Shown here piece by piece: positions 9,523-16,828 of a stretch of DNA of 38,800 nt. The DNA is from an uncultured Brachyspira sp. (GTDB lineage: Bacteria; Spirochaetota; Brachyspiria; Brachyspirales; Brachyspiraceae), in contig CAKVCG010000004.1 of the NCBI GenBank assembly GCA_934725525.1, positions 1 through 38,800 on the forward strand, read 5' to 3'. A program made the position numbers and the translations under genes. The notes beneath the pieces were generated by a model that searched no databases, was not told where the DNA came from, and was given only the letters and a program-made list of their open reading frames with translations. Position 1 is the first letter of the stretch. Each line of letters begins with the position of its first letter.

Positions 9523-10065
9523 TTACTTATTTTTTATTTCTTCAAAAGCATTTTTAAATTTTTTAGCAAAATCTGATTTTACTTCTATATTTTTAAATCC
9601 GCCGCTATTTTCGATTCTTATTGCTGTTAGAATTCCTATATTATTAACTCTTGCATTTGCATTTATAGTATATGTATCAAAATCATCCGTATCATATAAA
9701 AGCCATTTATATGTGCTTGATGTTTCGCCTTTATCAATTTTTGACATTTCGCTTGTATAATTAAGATTTATAAGATTATCATCACTAAATTTCAAAATTA
9801 TTTTATTTTCTTTTGAAACCGTAAATGCAGCGCTACTTACATATAAAGCGTCCAAAATTATATTATCGGTATTTACCATTTTATTAAATCTTAATTTAAT
9901 AGTCGTATCCCAACCCATTATAGTCATATAATCAGTTTGGTAATGTTGCGTTCCGTAAAAACTATCGTTAACAGTTTTAACTTTTACGGCGCAGGATATT
10001 AATAATAAAATTGGAAACAATAAAAATAATTTCTTTAATTCTTTTAATTTTAATAATTTTTTCAT
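9523..10065 (-). CDS. Lipoprotein of unknown function
   Basis: The product has 180 residues from the MKKLLK start, which has an AGGAA ribosome-binding site. An upstream ATG at 10113 would add 16 hydrophobic residues before this signal and is unlikely. A basic N-terminus and hydrophobic core end in LLLISC, giving a lipidated Cys25. The remainder is beta-strand-rich with no recognised domain. It lies directly upstream of the exported protein gene at 9034-9510, and the pair may act together in the periplasm. Confidence 0.7.
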   Translation of the reverse strand: MKKLLKLKELKKLFLLFPILLLISCAVKVKTVNDSFYGTQHYQTDYMTIMGWDTTIKLRFNKMVNTDNIILDALYVSSAAFTVSKENKIILKFSDDNLINLNYTSEMSKIDKGETSSTYKWLLYDTDDFDTYTINANARVNNIGILTAIRIENSGGFKNIEVKSDFAKKFKNAFEEIKNK

Positions 10066-10194
10066 AAAATAAATTCCTAATTGATTTTTTATAATTATAT
10101 AGATTATTAGCAATTTTTCAAGTATTTTTATATAGTAATTGATAGCATTGCAGCCGTTATTATAAATTTTTTTAAAAAAATTTTATTTTAACTA

Positions 10195-10223
10195 TTGACA
10201 AAATTAAAACAATATGTTAGAAT
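10195..10223 (+). promoter_or_regulatory. Strong sigma-70-type promoter for a non-coding transcript
   Basis: TTGACA at 10195-10200 is separated by exactly 17 bases from TAGAAT at 10218-10223. The start of transcription would fall near 10230. No plus-strand gene follows; an intrinsic terminator does, at 10321-10346. Confidence 0.6.
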
Positions 10224-10229
10224 TAACTA

Positions 10230-10350
10230 ACAATAAAAGAGATTGTATTATTTTTGCGAACGACTTTGTATCCTAAATTGATACAATATATTTTATAACC
10301 TTCATTTAATTAAACTGTTTAAGGCGCCCTCAAAAAAGGGCGTCTTATTA
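10230..10350 (+). ncRNA. Candidate small RNA of about 120 nt
   Basis: The segment lies between a consensus promoter and a Rho-independent terminator and has no sensible ORF or flanking plus-strand gene. Inside, TTGTATC (10266-10272) pairs with GATACAA (10280-10286) around a 7-base loop. An earlier copy, ATTGTAT (10242-10248), can pair with the same strand (ATACAAT, 10281-10287), so two alternative hairpins compete. It does not match tmRNA, 4.5S RNA or RNase P as I know them. It sits in the 367-base gap between two minus-strand genes; the rest of that gap is featureless AT-rich DNA. Confidence 0.5.
10321..10346 (+). terminator. Intrinsic terminator of the candidate small RNA
   Basis: The hairpin arms AAGGCGCCCT and AGGGCGTCTT (10 pairs, one G-T) enclose the loop CAAAAA and are followed by TTATTATTT. 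It is one of the few GC-rich hairpins in this AT-rich part of the window. Confidence 0.7.
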
Positions 10351-10432
10351 TTTAACATTAAATAAAAATATAAATATTTTTTAAGATATTGATGCAAAAA
10401 TATTTTATCTATTTTTTATAATATTTAATAAT

Positions 10433-11188
10433 TTATTTGAAATTTTTATCTATAAGTTTTTCGTAAGTTCCGTTTGTCATAATTATTGAAATTCCTTTAT
10501 TTATATTTTCAAGTAGAGAAGTATCTTCTTTTCGGACCGCTATCGCGTAATCTTCTTGAATGGCATCGCTTTCTATAAGTTTAATTTCAGCGTTATATTT
10601 TGCAAAATTTTTGCACGGCTCTTTATCGAATACTATAGCGTCAATCTTTTTTTCTTTTAAAGATAGAACGGCTTCCGCTCCAGTGTTAAATTTTCTAACA
10701 TTTACTTTTTCGTTTTCCGTCATAATAGTATCTCCCGTAGTTCCTATTACCGTTCCGATATTCTTTCCTTCAAGGTTAGCAAAATTTGTTATGCTATTAT
10801 CGTCTTTATGAACTAAAATAACTTGACTCGACACATAATAAGTTTCAGAAAAATTAACAAATTGTTTTCTCTCTTCGGTTACGGTCATCCCCGCTATAAT
10901 AACGTCTATCTTTTTGGTTTGTAACGCTGGCAAAAGTCCCGCAAATTGCATTTGATTAAATTCGACTTTCATACCCGTTAATTTGGCTATTTCGCTCATT
11001 ATATCGTAGTCGAATCCAGCAATATTTCCATTATCCAAATAACCGAAAGGAGGAAAAGCGGCGTCTATTCCGACATATATTATTTTATCTCCAGTATTTT
11101 CTAAATTACCAGAAGAATTTTCGTTATTACTACCGCAAGATAATATTAAACCAGATACAACCGTAAAAATTACTATTATTCTTTTCAT
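10433..11188 (-). CDS. Amino-acid ABC transporter substrate-binding lipoprotein
   Basis: The product has 251 residues. The signal ends in LILSC with Cys18, so it is a lipoprotein. The mature protein is a type-2 periplasmic binding protein of the polar amino acid family (GlnH/ArtJ-like). It starts with VGIDAAFPPFGYLDNGNIAG, continues with FDYDIMSEIAKLTG and DVIIAGMTVTEERKQFVNFS, and has the hinge and ligand-contact region around GTVIGTTGDTI. It would capture an amino acid outside the inner membrane and hand it to an ABC permease. No permease or ATPase gene is adjacent, so it is an orphan here. The ligand cannot be decided. Confidence 0.88.
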   Translation of the reverse strand: MKRIIVIFTVVSGLILSCGSNNENSSGNLENTGDKIIYVGIDAAFPPFGYLDNGNIAGFDYDIMSEIAKLTGMKVEFNQMQFAGLLPALQTKKIDVIIAGMTVTEERKQFVNFSETYYVSSQVILVHKDDNSITNFANLEGKNIGTVIGTTGDTIMTENEKVNVRKFNTGAEAVLSLKEKKIDAIVFDKEPCKNFAKYNAEIKLIESDAIQEDYAIAVRKEDTSLLENINKGISIIMTNGTYEKLIDKNFK

Positions 11189-11329
11189 TTTTATTCTCCA
11201 ATTAAAAATTAATAATTTATTGGTTAAACATTATATTATAAACTATAAGAATGTCAAGCGTTTATAATTTTATTAAATTAACATAATAATTAGTATTGAT
11301 ATAATAATTTTTTAATATATAATAAAATC

Positions 11330-12109
11330 ATGGAAGTTAACATATTACAAAATAATTGGACGGAAAGTCTAAAAACCAGAATATACGGCAGAAACTTAAA
11401 ACTGTTTGAAAGTATAGAAAGCACTAATAAAAAAATGCTTGAAGACTTAAATAATAATGAAAGTTTAGAGGAAGGAACGGTTTATATAGCCTTAAAACAA
11501 ACTTCTGGAAAAGGAAGCTATGGGAATTCTTGGGCTTCCGATAACGATTTGGGATTATGGTTGACCGTTTTGCTGTATTATCCGTTTAAAAAAGAGGTTT
11601 TGACTTTTTTGCCATGCATAGCTTTAACTAAATTGCTAAAAGAAAAATATAATATTAACGCTCATATAAAATGGCCCAACGATGTTATTGTAGAGCATAA
11701 AAAAATATCGGGAACTTTGATTCAAATTACGACTATAAACGACAAAAAAGCATGCATAATCGGAACGGGAATCAATTTATATCATAACGAAAACGATTTT
11801 GATTTTGAGATAAGAAATAAAGCGACTTCATTATTTTTGGAAACTAAAATAAAAGTGGATTTGGAAGATTTTTTTAAAGAATTTATTTATTATTTTGAAG
11901 AAATTTATTTGGGCAAAAAAAAATTAATCGAATTATTTAAAGAAAATAGCAAAATAATTGGAAAGAAAATTAAAGCAAAAAAAGACGGAAAAGAAATCGA
12001 GGCTTTCGTCAAAGATATAACCAAAGAAGGATATTTGAAAGTGAAAGTAAATAATAATGAAGAGGTCTGGATATCGAGAGCTTCGCTTGATATAGATACT
12101 TTTTATTGA
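11330..12109 (+). CDS. birA: Biotin--[acetyl-CoA-carboxylase] ligase (BirA, no DNA-binding domain)
   Basis: The product has 259 residues. It attaches biotin to the carrier lysine of biotin-dependent carboxylases using ATP. ESIESTNKKM (27-36) begins the catalytic domain, the KWPNDVIV motif is at 114-121, KKISGTLIQ at 124-132 and GTGINL at 145-150. The C-terminal SH3-like domain (about 205-250) is present. The N-terminal winged helix of bifunctional BirA is absent, so it is a non-regulatory ligase. The biotinyl-AMP loop, usually GRGRRGR, reads SGKGSYGNSW (59-68): the glycine frame is kept but the arginines are lost. The loop change is unusual but the rest supports function. Confidence 0.88.
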   Translation: MEVNILQNNWTESLKTRIYGRNLKLFESIESTNKKMLEDLNNNESLEEGTVYIALKQTSGKGSYGNSWASDNDLGLWLTVLLYYPFKKEVLTFLPCIALTKLLKEKYNINAHIKWPNDVIVEHKKISGTLIQITTINDKKACIIGTGINLYHNENDFDFEIRNKATSLFLETKIKVDLEDFFKEFIYYFEEIYLGKKKLIELFKENSKIIGKKIKAKKDGKEIEAFVKDITKEGYLKVKVNNNEEVWISRASLDIDTFY

Positions 12110-12170
12110 TTATAATTAAAATTAAAAATATTAAATAAATTAAAATAAAAAATAAAAAAGAGGAAAAAAT

Positions 12171-12401
12171 ATGAGAAAACCAATTCCGTATAAAAAAACA
12201 GAAGAGAAAAAAAAGTTAAATAAAAAAAGAATAGTTTTATTCATAATATTTGAAATTATTATAATAATACTATCAATAGTGACTACGGCTATAATTTCTT
12301 TATTATTCGGACTATCTCCTTATATAAGCGCGGGAATAAGCGCCTCTATATTAATCATCCTTACGATATTTATATCAAAAGAGATTCTTTTAAAAAATTA
12401 A
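12171..12401 (+). CDS. Small membrane protein, unknown function
   Basis: The product has 76 residues, with a very basic N-terminus (KKTEEKKKLNKKR) and two hydrophobic segments (about 22-46 and 49-70), so a small two-helix inner-membrane protein. AGAGGAAAA lies at a good distance before the ATG. It is 61 bases after birA. No family is recognised. Confidence 0.6.
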   Translation: MRKPIPYKKTEEKKKLNKKRIVLFIIFEIIIIILSIVTTAIISLLFGLSPYISAGISASILIILTIFISKEILLKN

Positions 12402-12477
12402 TAATTGATATTTAAGTTAAATATGTTATATTTTATCATACAATTATTTTTAACTGATAATTTTAAGGTGAATTGCA

Positions 12478-12798
12478 ATGTTCGACAATAATGTTTTTTA
12501 TATAATGAAAGAACTCGACTCTATATATAATGTGGTAGTTGAAAATTTAGGAAAGGAATTATTGAGTAAAGAAATCAATCATTTGGAATACGAGCCTAAA
12601 ATGGACAGAATAAATATCAATAATTTTATATTTATTAGATTAATTGTCCAAAACGAGGACGACCATAAGGAAATATATTACGATATTTATGTAGTCGATG
12701 AAAACGGAAACGATACGGAACATGCTATGATTAATGTTCAAAGACCGTTTAAGAGGCTGGTTGATAAAATAGATTATTTAATCAAATTGGATTATTGA
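12478..12798 (+). CDS. Conserved-looking small cytoplasmic protein, unknown function
   Basis: The product has 106 residues, acidic and soluble, with no signal or membrane segment. The AAGGTGA ribosome-binding site and the codon use match neighbouring genes, so the frame is likely real. It ends eight bases before the EamA-type gene and is probably cotranscribed with it. I recognise no domain. Confidence 0.6.
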   Translation: MFDNNVFYIMKELDSIYNVVVENLGKELLSKEINHLEYEPKMDRININNFIFIRLIVQNEDDHKEIYYDIYVVDENGNDTEHAMINVQRPFKRLVDKIDYLIKLDY

Positions 12799-12806
12799 TT
12801 TAAATT

Positions 12807-13220
12807 ATGTATCTAATCTACGCTTTAATGTCTTCAATATTCGCTTCTTTGACCGCTATATTTATAAAATTAGGATTATCGAATATTAATTCAAATTTGG
12901 CAACGGCGATAAGAACTATAATAATTTTGATTATGTCTTGGATTATAGTTTTTTATACGAATTCTTTTGAAAACATAAAATCGATTAATTCAAAAAATTT
13001 AATATTTTTAATCGTTTCGGGAATATCTACGGGCTTATCTTGGATATTTTATTTCAAAGCGCTTCAAATTGGAGATGTTTCAAAAGTCGCGGTAATCGAT
13101 AAACTTTCGATTGCTTTTACGATTATTTTAGCGTTTATATTCTTAAAAGAAACTATAACCTTAAAAACGATTATTGGAATTATTTTTATTGTCGCTGGGA
13201 CTTTAATAATTAGTTTATAA
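12807..13220 (+). CDS. Half-size EamA/DMT-family transporter
   Basis: The product has 137 residues with about five hydrophobic helices, corresponding to a single EamA domain. It starts LIYALMSSIFASLTAIFIKL, and the second half carries the family-typical FYFKALQIGDVSKVAVIDKL and FLKETITLKTIIGIIFIVAG. Full DMT exporters have two such domains; single-domain members act as dimers. The substrate is unknown. Its last six bases overlap the 3' end of miaA, which runs the other way. Confidence 0.85.
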   Translation: MYLIYALMSSIFASLTAIFIKLGLSNINSNLATAIRTIIILIMSWIIVFYTNSFENIKSINSKNLIFLIVSGISTGLSWIFYFKALQIGDVSKVAVIDKLSIAFTIILAFIFLKETITLKTIIGIIFIVAGTLIISL

Positions 13221-14144
13221 TTTATAAAATTCTTTTATCTCTCTTGCGACTTTCTCAATATCTTCGGGCTTTATTTTTTTATGTTCTTCTCTTCTAAACC
13301 AAGTTAATTGTCTTTTTGCGAAATTTCGAGTTCGTTTTTTTATAATCTCTTTAAGTTCCTCAAAACTCATAGAATCGTTTACTAAATAATCGTAGCATTC
13401 TTTATAGCCGATTGCCTGCATCGAAGTGCTATCAATATCGACATTCATATTTATTAGAGATTTAACTTCTTCGAGCAAACCTTTATCAAACATAGAATCG
13501 ACTCTTTTATTGATATTATTATAAATCGTTTCTCTGTCTAAATCCAAAATATAACTTATATAATCAAAATCGATTATTTTTTTTCTTTCTTTTTTGAGTT
13601 CCGAAAATTTTTTCCCCGTATTATAAAAAACTTCCAAAGCTCTAACGACTCGTCGCGCGTTAAATCTGTCTATATTTTCCGCAGAATCTTTATCTATTTT
13701 CAAAAGTTCAAAATATAAAGAATCGAGTCCTTCGTTTTCTATTTTTTCGTATAGTTTTTTTCTGATTTTAATAGAATTTTCTTTATTGTCGTTGGTTTCG
13801 TCAAATATTCCGTATTTTATAGAATCTATATAAAAACCCGTTCCTCCGACACCAAAAATTGGCTCTTCCTCTTTTGGAATATTTTGAATTACATTTTTGA
13901 ATATATCGAGATAATCTTTGATATTGAAATTAAAAGAAGGCTCTACAATATCTATCATTTTATAATTATATTTTTTTATTTCTTCGGGAGCAGGTTTTGC
14001 CGAACCGATATCCATATATTTATAAACTTGCATAGAATCTACGGATATTATAGTCGCTTTATTAAAATAATTGTCGATTAGTTTATGGACAAAAGCGCTT
14101 TTTCCAGAGGCTGTCGCTCCCGATATAAAAACGATTTTTTTCAC
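13215..14144 (-). CDS. miaA: tRNA dimethylallyltransferase MiaA
   Basis: The product has 309 residues. It transfers a dimethylallyl group to N6 of A37 in tRNAs reading UNN codons. The P-loop GATASGKS is at 9-16, followed by the conserved SVDSMQVYKYMDIGSAKP block, VGGTGFYI, and RRVVRALEVFYNTGKKFSEL. The STSMQAIGYKE segment and the terminal FAKRQLTWFRRE motif are also present. The start is GTG (plus-strand CAC at 14142-14144) with no clear Shine-Dalgarno, but the distance to the P-loop fits the family. It is the third gene of gmk-rpoZ-miaA. Confidence 0.95.
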   Translation of the reverse strand: MKKIVFISGATASGKSAFVHKLIDNYFNKATIISVDSMQVYKYMDIGSAKPAPEEIKKYNYKMIDIVEPSFNFNIKDYLDIFKNVIQNIPKEEEPIFGVGGTGFYIDSIKYGIFDETNDNKENSIKIRKKLYEKIENEGLDSLYFELLKIDKDSAENIDRFNARRVVRALEVFYNTGKKFSELKKERKKIIDFDYISYILDLDRETIYNNINKRVDSMFDKGLLEEVKSLINMNVDIDSTSMQAIGYKECYDYLVNDSMSFEELKEIIKKRTRNFAKRQLTWFRREEHKKIKPEDIEKVAREIKEFYKL

Positions 14145-14172
14145 TTTATAATATTAATAATTATATATTTTT

Positions 14173-14571
14173 TTATAAATCTTCTTCTTTGTTTTTGGAA
14201 GCTCTTTTCCTTCTTTTTGGTTTTTCTTCTTCCTCGTCGTCTTCATCGTCATAAGATGTCGCGGAGATTTCTTCAATTTCTTCGTCTTCTTTAGGTTCTT
14301 CTATCGCGTAGGTTTCGGCATCGTATCCCGTTTCGGAACTTTTAAAAGGAGCGTCTTCGTCAACCGAAATATTAATATCTCCCTCGTATTCGTATTTAAT
14401 ACTTCCGTCAAGTATATTTTTAATAACGGTCGGTATATATTTTCCGTTTCTGTATTTTGTTTCGTTTCTTAATAAATCTCCGCCATTTTTTGCAAGTTCA
14501 ATCATCGCTCTGCTAAGTTCGTAGCGGTTTCCTTTATATTCTATAAGTTTTTTTAACGGTATTATGCCCAT
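14173..14571 (-). CDS. rpoZ: RNA polymerase omega subunit (RpoZ), spirochaete type
   Basis: The product has 132 residues. The first 75 residues match the omega fold: IPLKKLIEYKGNRYELSRAM, then IELAKNG, and after a gap IPTVIKNILDGSIKYEYEG. These are the helices that clamp the beta' C-terminus. The C-terminal half is a low-complexity tail, strongly acidic and then basic (DDEDDEEEEKPKRRKRASKN), longer than in classical omega. The ATG has a GGAGAG ribosome-binding site. It sits 23 bases after gmk, the standard gmk-rpoZ arrangement, which strengthens an otherwise weak sequence call. Confidence 0.8.
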   Translation of the reverse strand: MGIIPLKKLIEYKGNRYELSRAMIELAKNGGDLLRNETKYRNGKYIPTVIKNILDGSIKYEYEGDINISVDEDAPFKSSETGYDAETYAIEEPKEDEEIEEISATSYDDEDDEEEEKPKRRKRASKNKEEDL

Positions 14572-14594
14572 ATATACTCTCCATAAATTATTGA

Positions 14595-15146
14595 TTATTT
14601 TTTTGAATTAATAGCTTTTTCAAGCTCTTTATAAGCGTTCTCTATTTTCTCATTTTTAATTATAAAGTCGAATTTGTCTTTATGCTCCAATTCTCTTTTG
14701 GCATCCCATATTCTAATTTTTATATCTTCTTCGGATTCCGTTCCTCTATACTTAAGTCTATTTTTCAAATCTTCTATCGAAACGGGTTCTATAAATATAT
14801 ATTTAGCTTTTATTCCCTTCTCTTTAAGAAATAAAGCGCCCTGAATATCCAAATCGAGTATCAAAACATCGTTTTTCTTTTTTGCCTTCTCAATTTCTTC
14901 AAACGAAGTCCCATAATAATGTTCATGAACATTAGCCCATTCCAAAAATTTCCCTTCGTTTATCATCTCTTCAAATTTTTCTTTATCTATAAAATAATAA
15001 TCTTTGCCTTCGACCTCTCCGCTCCTTTTATCTCTTGTCGTATGCGAAACGCTAAAAAGAGTTTTAGGATGTTCTTCCAAATACTTTTTTATTAAAGTGG
15101 TTTTACCCGCAGCCGAAGGGGCAGTAATAACAACAACCTTACCCAT
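14595..15146 (-). CDS. gmk: Guanylate kinase
   Basis: The product has 183 residues from the chosen ATG. It phosphorylates GMP to GDP. It shows the P-loop APSAAGKTT directly after VVVIT, SVSHTTRDKRSGEVEGKDYY (GMP site), FLEWANVHEHYYGTS and LDLDIQGAL. An in-frame TTG at 15170 would add eight residues but has no Shine-Dalgarno sequence; the ATG at 15146 is preceded by TTGGAT and begins MGKVVV as in homologues. It is the first gene of gmk-rpoZ-miaA, with its promoter at 15173-15200. Confidence 0.95.
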   Translation of the reverse strand: MGKVVVITAPSAAGKTTLIKKYLEEHPKTLFSVSHTTRDKRSGEVEGKDYYFIDKEKFEEMINEGKFLEWANVHEHYYGTSFEEIEKAKKKNDVLILDLDIQGALFLKEKGIKAKYIFIEPVSIEDLKNRLKYRGTESEEDIKIRIWDAKRELEHKDKFDFIIKNEKIENAYKELEKAINSKK

Positions 15147-15172
15147 AAGATATCCAATAAAGAATTGCAATA

Positions 15173-15200
15173 ATTATACTATAAATACAAAAAAAATCAA
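15173..15200 (-). promoter_or_regulatory. Promoter of the gmk-rpoZ-miaA operon
   Basis: On the minus strand, TTGATT (15200-15195) is followed after 16 bases by TATAAT (15178-15173). The -35 box lies in TCAAGCGC (15197-15204), which forms a perfect inverted repeat with GCGCTTGA (15227-15234) at the -35 box of the divergent promoter. Confidence 0.6.
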
Positions 15201-15230
15201 GCGCAATTATTTAATTTGTTATAAAAGCGC

Positions 15231-15258
15231 TTGACAAAATTTTAAAATATTTTATAAT
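15231..15258 (+). promoter_or_regulatory. Divergent promoter reading into the AAGCC repeat
   Basis: TTGACA (15231-15236), 16 bases, TATAAT (15253-15258) is a consensus promoter. Transcription would start near 15265, just before an ATG at 15269 and the pentanucleotide array. Confidence 0.6.
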
Positions 15259-15298
15259 TTAGCTTATTATGATAAAAATAATAAATTATAGCTTCATG

Positions 15299-15337
15299 AA
15301 GCCAAGCCAAGCCAAGCCAAGCCAAGCCAAGCCAAGC
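15299..15337. repeat. (AAGCC)n pentanucleotide microsatellite
   Basis: Seven perfect AAGCC units plus AAGC make 39 bases. The array is immediately preceded by the palindrome GCTTCATGAAGC (15291-15302, sharing its last bases with the first unit). A second pentamer array of different sequence lies at 38762-38800. Confidence 0.95.
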
Positions 15338-15532
15338 GTTTCACTTTAAACTTTTTTCAAGTTTATGTTTACTTAACTATTATAAAATATTATTTTATTT
15401 ATTTATTAAAAATCTATTCAAATTCTTTTTTGAATTTATTAAATTTTTATATGACAAAATTGTTTATATATTTGAATTTTTTATATATTTTTCAAAAAAT
15501 TACTGTGAAAAATCCATTTTTTCGGTATTTAT

Positions 15533-15575
15533 CATACATGAGTATCACTGTATGATACTAGTTGTATGTTATAAT
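15533..15575 (+). promoter_or_regulatory. Nested inverted-repeat operator with -10 box, upstream of the Mrr-like gene
   Basis: AGTATCA (15541-15547) and TGATACT (15553-15559) form a perfect inverted repeat around CTGTA. They are nested inside CATACA (15533-15538) and TGTATG (15563-15568). TATAAT follows at 15570-15575. A closely related module lies at 16753-16791 before the LRR gene. Confidence 0.6.
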
Positions 15576-15624
15576 ATAAATAAAAAATTTAAAAATGCCA
15601 TAGACAAGGCGAAGGAGAAATAAC

Positions 15625-16617
15625 ATGTCAAATTATTATTTACACAGAATTTCGCAGGAAGCTAAAATATCATATCCTCTATTAGATAAACAAGGATATA
15701 TTTCTATGAGCGCAGACAGTCTTTTTGGTGAAAAATTATACGAAATAGTAAAGAAAAAAGATATTGAAGCTTTTAAAAATCATGTAATAGAGCAGTGGGG
15801 GATATTTCCAAAAAGCGCTTGGTTCGTTTGGAGATTTATAAATTTTAATAAAGGAGATTATATAGTAGTTCCAAAATGGGGAGGATTATTTTCAATATAT
15901 GAAATTACGGAAGATAAATTTTTAGGTAGAAAAGATTTAGATAATACAATAAAAAGTTTAGATACATATAAAGATGAAAATTATGGACTTGATTTATTTT
16001 GGAAAGTAAAACCTTTAGCTGAAAATTTATTGAGGTGCAAATATGCGGACGCCTTTCTTACAGCGAGAATGCATTATTTTGGAACTAATATAGATTGCAA
16101 CGATATAAAAGAATCAATAGATAATTCAATAAAAGGATTTAAAGAAAATAAACCAATAAATTTATTTGCAGACATAATAGAAGATTGTAGCGAAAATATT
16201 TTGAAATTGATTAAAGAAAAATTAAACCCAGCAAAATTTGAAAAATTAATAGAATTATATTTCAAACAATGCGGAGTAAATTATGTGTATAAGCCAAGTA
16301 AAGTAGACAACAGAGAAGGAGATTGCGACGTAGAAGCCTTATTTAAACATACAAAAACTATTATACATGTTCAAGCCAAATTTTATAATGGTATTGCCGA
16401 TGAGTGGGCTATAGAACAGATTAATGACTTTATTAAAAATAAATCAGAATATGATGGATATATTCATATAGGTTGGGTAATATCAACATGTGATGATTTT
16501 TTCGATGAAGCAAAGAAATTGGCATCTCAAAATAATATACTATTGATAAATGGAAAAGATTTTGCAGAAATGCTTATTGTAGCTGGAATATCTTCTTTAG
16601 AAGGCGGAGACTTATGA
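15625..16617 (+). CDS. Mrr-like PD-(D/E)XK restriction endonuclease
   Basis: The product has 330 residues. The C-terminal domain (about 200-320) has the Mrr_cat layout: FEKLIELYFKQCG with Glu206, GDCDVEA with catalytic Asp235, then IIHVQAK with Gln250 and Lys252, and WAIEQINDFI after it. Mrr-type enzymes cut DNA, often modified DNA. The N-terminal 130 residues contain WFVWRFINFNKGDYIVVPKW, resembling the small-barrel domain seen in front of some Mrr-like nucleases; its ligand is unknown. AAGGAGAAATAAC precedes the ATG. No methyltransferase gene is nearby, which suits a modification-dependent or orphan defence nuclease. Confidence 0.75.
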   Translation: MSNYYLHRISQEAKISYPLLDKQGYISMSADSLFGEKLYEIVKKKDIEAFKNHVIEQWGIFPKSAWFVWRFINFNKGDYIVVPKWGGLFSIYEITEDKFLGRKDLDNTIKSLDTYKDENYGLDLFWKVKPLAENLLRCKYADAFLTARMHYFGTNIDCNDIKESIDNSIKGFKENKPINLFADIIEDCSENILKLIKEKLNPAKFEKLIELYFKQCGVNYVYKPSKVDNREGDCDVEALFKHTKTIIHVQAKFYNGIADEWAIEQINDFIKNKSEYDGYIHIGWVISTCDDFFDEAKKLASQNNILLINGKDFAEMLIVAGISSLEGGDL

Positions 16618-16828
16618 CTTATAAAATATTTTTAAATAAATATAATTTTTTTACATGATAAACATGGTAATGTAATCAATACATTATTATGTTTTATTTT
16701 AGAGTTTGCATAGATTTCAACTTAGAATTTACATTATGTAAATTCTAATAAAAACAAGTATCTGTATATAATACTTGTTGCATGTTATAATTATTATATA
16801 AAAAATTATTGAAACAGGAGAAAATAAA
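16618..16828. promoter_or_regulatory. Regulatory gap with a long palindrome and the second operator/promoter module
   Basis: A perfect palindrome with 13-bp arms spans 16722-16748 (centre T at 16735). Next comes AACAAGTAT (16753-16761) inverted to ATACTTGTT (16771-16779), then TATAAT at 16786-16791. The stretch from AGTAT to TATAAT aligns with 15541-15575 with few changes. CAGGAG at 16815-16820 serves the LRR reading frame. Nothing else is seen in this gap. Confidence 0.6.

Larger units (their letters stand above)
15269..15623 (+). other. Possible phase-variable reading frame across the AAGCC repeat (currently out of frame)
   Basis: From the ATG at 15269 the present sequence encodes 26 residues, including KPSQAKPSQAKPS, before a TAA at 15347. 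In the next frame, the DNA after the repeat is open from 15300 to the TAA at 15621-15623 and encodes a Phe/Tyr/Leu/Ile-rich stretch. Adding one 5-base unit, or losing two, would join the two parts into 119 or 114 residues. The stop is one base before the nuclease gene ATG. No Shine-Dalgarno precedes 15269, so translation, perhaps leaderless, is unproven. This covers most of the 15171-15624 intergenic gap. Confidence 0.35.

Noticed and set aside
9443..9760. Plus-strand ORF of 105 codons
   Set aside because: It runs antisense across the two exported-protein genes, which have signal peptides and ribosome-binding sites; it is a shadow.
15299..15337. AAGCC array as a CRISPR or direct-repeat array
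   Set aside because: The units are 5 bases with no spacers and no cas genes are present, so it is a simple microsatellite.
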